Below are positions 63,852-64,000 of a stretch of DNA of 64,000 nt, piece after piece. The stretch is taken from the NCBI RefSeq assembly GCF_024347515.1, contig NZ_AP025492.1:496001-560000 (forward strand). The letters run 5' to 3'. A program made the translations under genes and the position numbers. A model generated the notes under the pieces. It did no database searches. It had not been told where the DNA came from and was given only the letters and a program-made list of their open reading frames with translations. The first letter of the stretch is position 1, and each line of letters begins with the position of its first letter. The DNA is from Vibrio gigantis (GTDB lineage Bacteria; Pseudomonadota; Gammaproteobacteria; Enterobacterales; Vibrionaceae).

Positions 63852-64000
63852 ATGAAACCCATGAAAAATCTTGCCCAGTATTACGTGGATCTACTCGTAA
63901 AACTGGGGATTGTCCGCTTTTCTATCTTACTCGCCCTAGCGCTTGTTGCCCTCGCCGTTGTTGTACAAGTCGGTATAACCCTTGCCCTCAAAGGGAATGT
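63852..64000 (+). CDS. arcB: Aerobic respiration control sensor kinase ArcB, N-terminal fragment (cut by window edge)
   Basis: Forty-nine codons are visible before the window ends. The N-terminus matches ArcB: LAQYYVDLLVKLGIVRFSIL followed by a first membrane helix. ArcB is a tripartite histidine kinase that senses quinone redox state and phosphorylates ArcA. The ATG at 63852 follows GGAG. In E. coli arcB also follows yhcC. The catalytic domains lie outside the window. Confidence 0.9.
   Translation, partial: MKPMKNLAQYYVDLLVKLGIVRFSILLALALVALAVVVQVGITLALKGN

Overview
The window is a contiguous stretch of gammaproteobacterial core chromosome, almost certainly from the Vibrionaceae and most likely Vibrio sensu stricto. 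The evidence is gene content and order (degS-degQ-zapG / zapE-rplM-rpsI-petABC-sspAB, a full dcw cluster without mraZ and ddl, two neighbouring gltBD operons, a diguanylate cyclase before arcB), protein sequences close to but distinct from Escherichia coli, and a moderate GC content. I see no tRNA, rRNA, CRISPR array, prophage, integrase or insertion sequence. Almost every gene has a recognisable family and a full-length frame. Only the two genes cut by the window edges (parC and arcB) are partial.

Layout. 1-5230: the end of parC, then on the minus strand zapG, degQ and degS (envelope proteolysis and sigma-E signalling), then zapE. 5291-10520: ribosomal proteins L13/S9, the cytochrome bc1 operon petABC (absent from E. 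coli at this place) and sspAB. 10559-14904: a minus-strand lpoA-yraN-diaA-dolP block facing rsmI. 15061-15577: rnpB with a clear promoter and terminator and an enlarged, repeat-bearing 5' arm. 15766-32395: the dcw peptidoglycan and division cluster rsmH, ftsL, ftsI, murE, murF, mraY, murD, ftsW, murG, murC, ftsQ, ftsA, ftsZ, then lpxC. An internal promoter lies ahead of ftsQ where E. coli carries ddlB. 32784-37173: secA, mutT, dapB, with two palindromic intergenic repeats after secA. 37542-42129: carAB with a near-consensus promoter and a pair of ArgR-type boxes. 42259-47820: a TSUP transporter, a LysR regulator, and the minus-strand unit mtnN-cbiB-btuF-yadS plus a DUF1499 lipoprotein. 47993-60348: two different complete glutamate synthase operons in tandem. 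60880-64000: yhcC, a PAS-GGDEF diguanylate cyclase and the start of arcB.

How the genes work together. The dcw genes take UDP-MurNAc to lipid II (murC-F, mraY, murG), build the divisome (ftsL, I, W, Q, A, Z) and connect to lipid A synthesis (lpxC) and secretion (secA). LpoA, DolP, ZapE and ZapG belong to the same envelope and division theme. carAB, dapB and the two GltBD enzymes handle nitrogen, arginine/pyrimidine and diaminopimelate metabolism. mtnN, cbiB and btuF link methylthioadenosine recycling with corrinoid uptake and salvage.

No undescribed defence or mobile system is evident. The points most worth a second look are the 24-nt tandem repeat in rnpB, the two palindromic elements behind secA, the paired glutamate synthases with their inverted-repeat-rich upstream regions, cbiB inserted in the mtnN-btuF unit, and the ftsQ promoter/hairpin. 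All calls come from reading the sequence and from knowledge of the families; no database search was run.
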